Source of the DNA: JACKJA01 sp050297015
GTDB taxonomy: Bacteria > Pseudomonadota > Alphaproteobacteria > Micavibrionales > Micavibrionaceae
NCBI GenBank assembly: GCA_050297015.1
Contig: JBNKRZ010000007.1
Coordinates: forward strand, 1-13,861
Reading direction: 5' to 3'
DNA length: 13,861 bases
The notes beneath the pieces are model-generated. The model did not search any database. It had not been told where the DNA came from and saw only the letters and a program-made list of their open reading frames with translations. Position numbers and translations under genes: made by a program. Positions 13,351-13,861 of this stretch are shown here, in pieces (the stretch's first letter is position 1; each line of letters begins with the position of its first letter).

Positions 13351-13827
13351 ATGAAACAACTTATCCCCGATCCTTCATCCGCACATGATGCGAAAAAAGT
13401 CTCGGTCATTCATAGCATGGATCAGGAAATTGAAACGCTGGCCCGAACGATCTGGGGCGAAGCGCGCGGGGAGGGATGCGCCGGGATGGCCGCCGTCGCC
13501 GCCGTGATTATGAACCGCGTGCGCGTGGCAAAAAGCCGGGGCGGTTACTGGTGGGGGAGCAGCATCATCGCCGTATGCCGTAAGCCGTGGCAGTTTTCGT
13601 GCTGGAACGCGGACGACCCGAACCGGGACAAAATGCTGGCGCTGGACGGGCGCGATCTTTATTTCGCTACAGCTCTGCGGATTGCGCGGCGGGCGTTTTA
13701 CGGCGCTCTGGAAGACCCGACCGGGGGCGCGACGCACTATCACGCGGCGGGGATGACGCCCTCATGGAGCCGCAATGAAAAGCCCGTCGCGGTGATCGGG
13801 CGGCATGTGTTTTACGCTCTTTCTTAA
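13351..13827 (+). CDS. SleB-type cell wall hydrolase (phage endolysin)
   Basis: The 158-aa protein matches the Hydrolase_2/SleB family, which cleaves the glycan strands of peptidoglycan. Conserved stretches, in order: LARTIWGEARGEG (30-42) with catalytic Glu E37, GMAAVAAVIMNRV (45-57), WQFSCWNADDPNR (80-92), DPTGGATHYHA (122-132) and HVFYAL (152-157). There is no signal peptide, so export would need a holin or another route. I place the start at the ATG at 13351, which has AAAAGGAG 8 bases upstream; the ATG at 13333 would put that site inside the gene. It follows the membrane protein gene by 4 bases. The length is that of the bare catalytic domain, usual for alphaproteobacterial prophage lysins. 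All key residues are present. Confidence 0.93.
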   Translation: MKQLIPDPSSAHDAKKVSVIHSMDQEIETLARTIWGEARGEGCAGMAAVAAVIMNRVRVAKSRGGYWWGSSIIAVCRKPWQFSCWNADDPNRDKMLALDGRDLYFATALRIARRAFYGALEDPTGGATHYHAAGMTPSWSRNEKPVAVIGRHVFYALS

Positions 13828-13828
13828 T

Positions 13829-13861
13829 TTGTCATCCTGAGCGTTAAGCGAAGGATCTTTT
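13829..13861. repeat. GTCATCCTGAGCG-type repeat at window end
   Basis: GTCATCCTGAGCGTTAAGCG followed by AAGGATCTTTT belongs to the same family as the inverted repeat at 1498-1570. The right partner arm is probably beyond the window. Confidence 0.65.

Overview
The window carries a T7-like (podovirus-type) structural and packaging gene cluster in what looks like a bacterial chromosome, probably alphaproteobacterial. The organism guess rests on codon style and on chromosomal repeats; nothing here fixes the species. The gene order follows the T7 late region: tail tubular protein A (844-1413), tail tubular protein B (1595-3490), an internal-virion-like coiled-coil protein (6060-6614), a tail fibre or tailspike with a pectate-lyase-type beta-helix (6665-8689), two small unknown genes (9241-9579, 9637-10107), the large terminase (10670-12148), a membrane/coiled-coil protein (13044-13346) and a SleB-type cell wall hydrolase (13351-13827). 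Portal, capsid, replication genes and an integrase are not in the window.

Genes that do not look like phage structural genes sit between these. Three are antisense: an unknown 117-aa protein (405-758), a RelA/SpoT-like nucleotidyltransferase protein (4529-5506) and an unknown 139-aa protein (8793-9212). A fourth antisense gene (12753-12983) encodes a small glycine-zipper protein next to the lysis genes. A sense-strand gene (3738-4232) encodes an exported protein with a signal peptide. These resemble morons or cargo. Directly after tubular protein B is a small gene (3483-3691) that reads as one protein only if ribosomes shift -1 on a run of seven G.

Most intergenic spaces hold chromosome-type repeats. 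A ~250-bp compound block with an 8-bp tandem repeat occurs at 1-253 and again at 10188-10426. There are hairpin repeats of the TCATTCTGAGCGAAG and GTCATTGCGAGG types, CCCCCTTAAAAGGGGG hairpins, and a 150-bp duplication at 12289-12712. A free-living phage would not normally carry so many repeats, while its structural genes stay open and intact. This suggests a long-resident or domesticated prophage, possibly a particle-producing element, with a stress or defence cargo gene. That interpretation is inference; the gene calls are read directly from the sequence.
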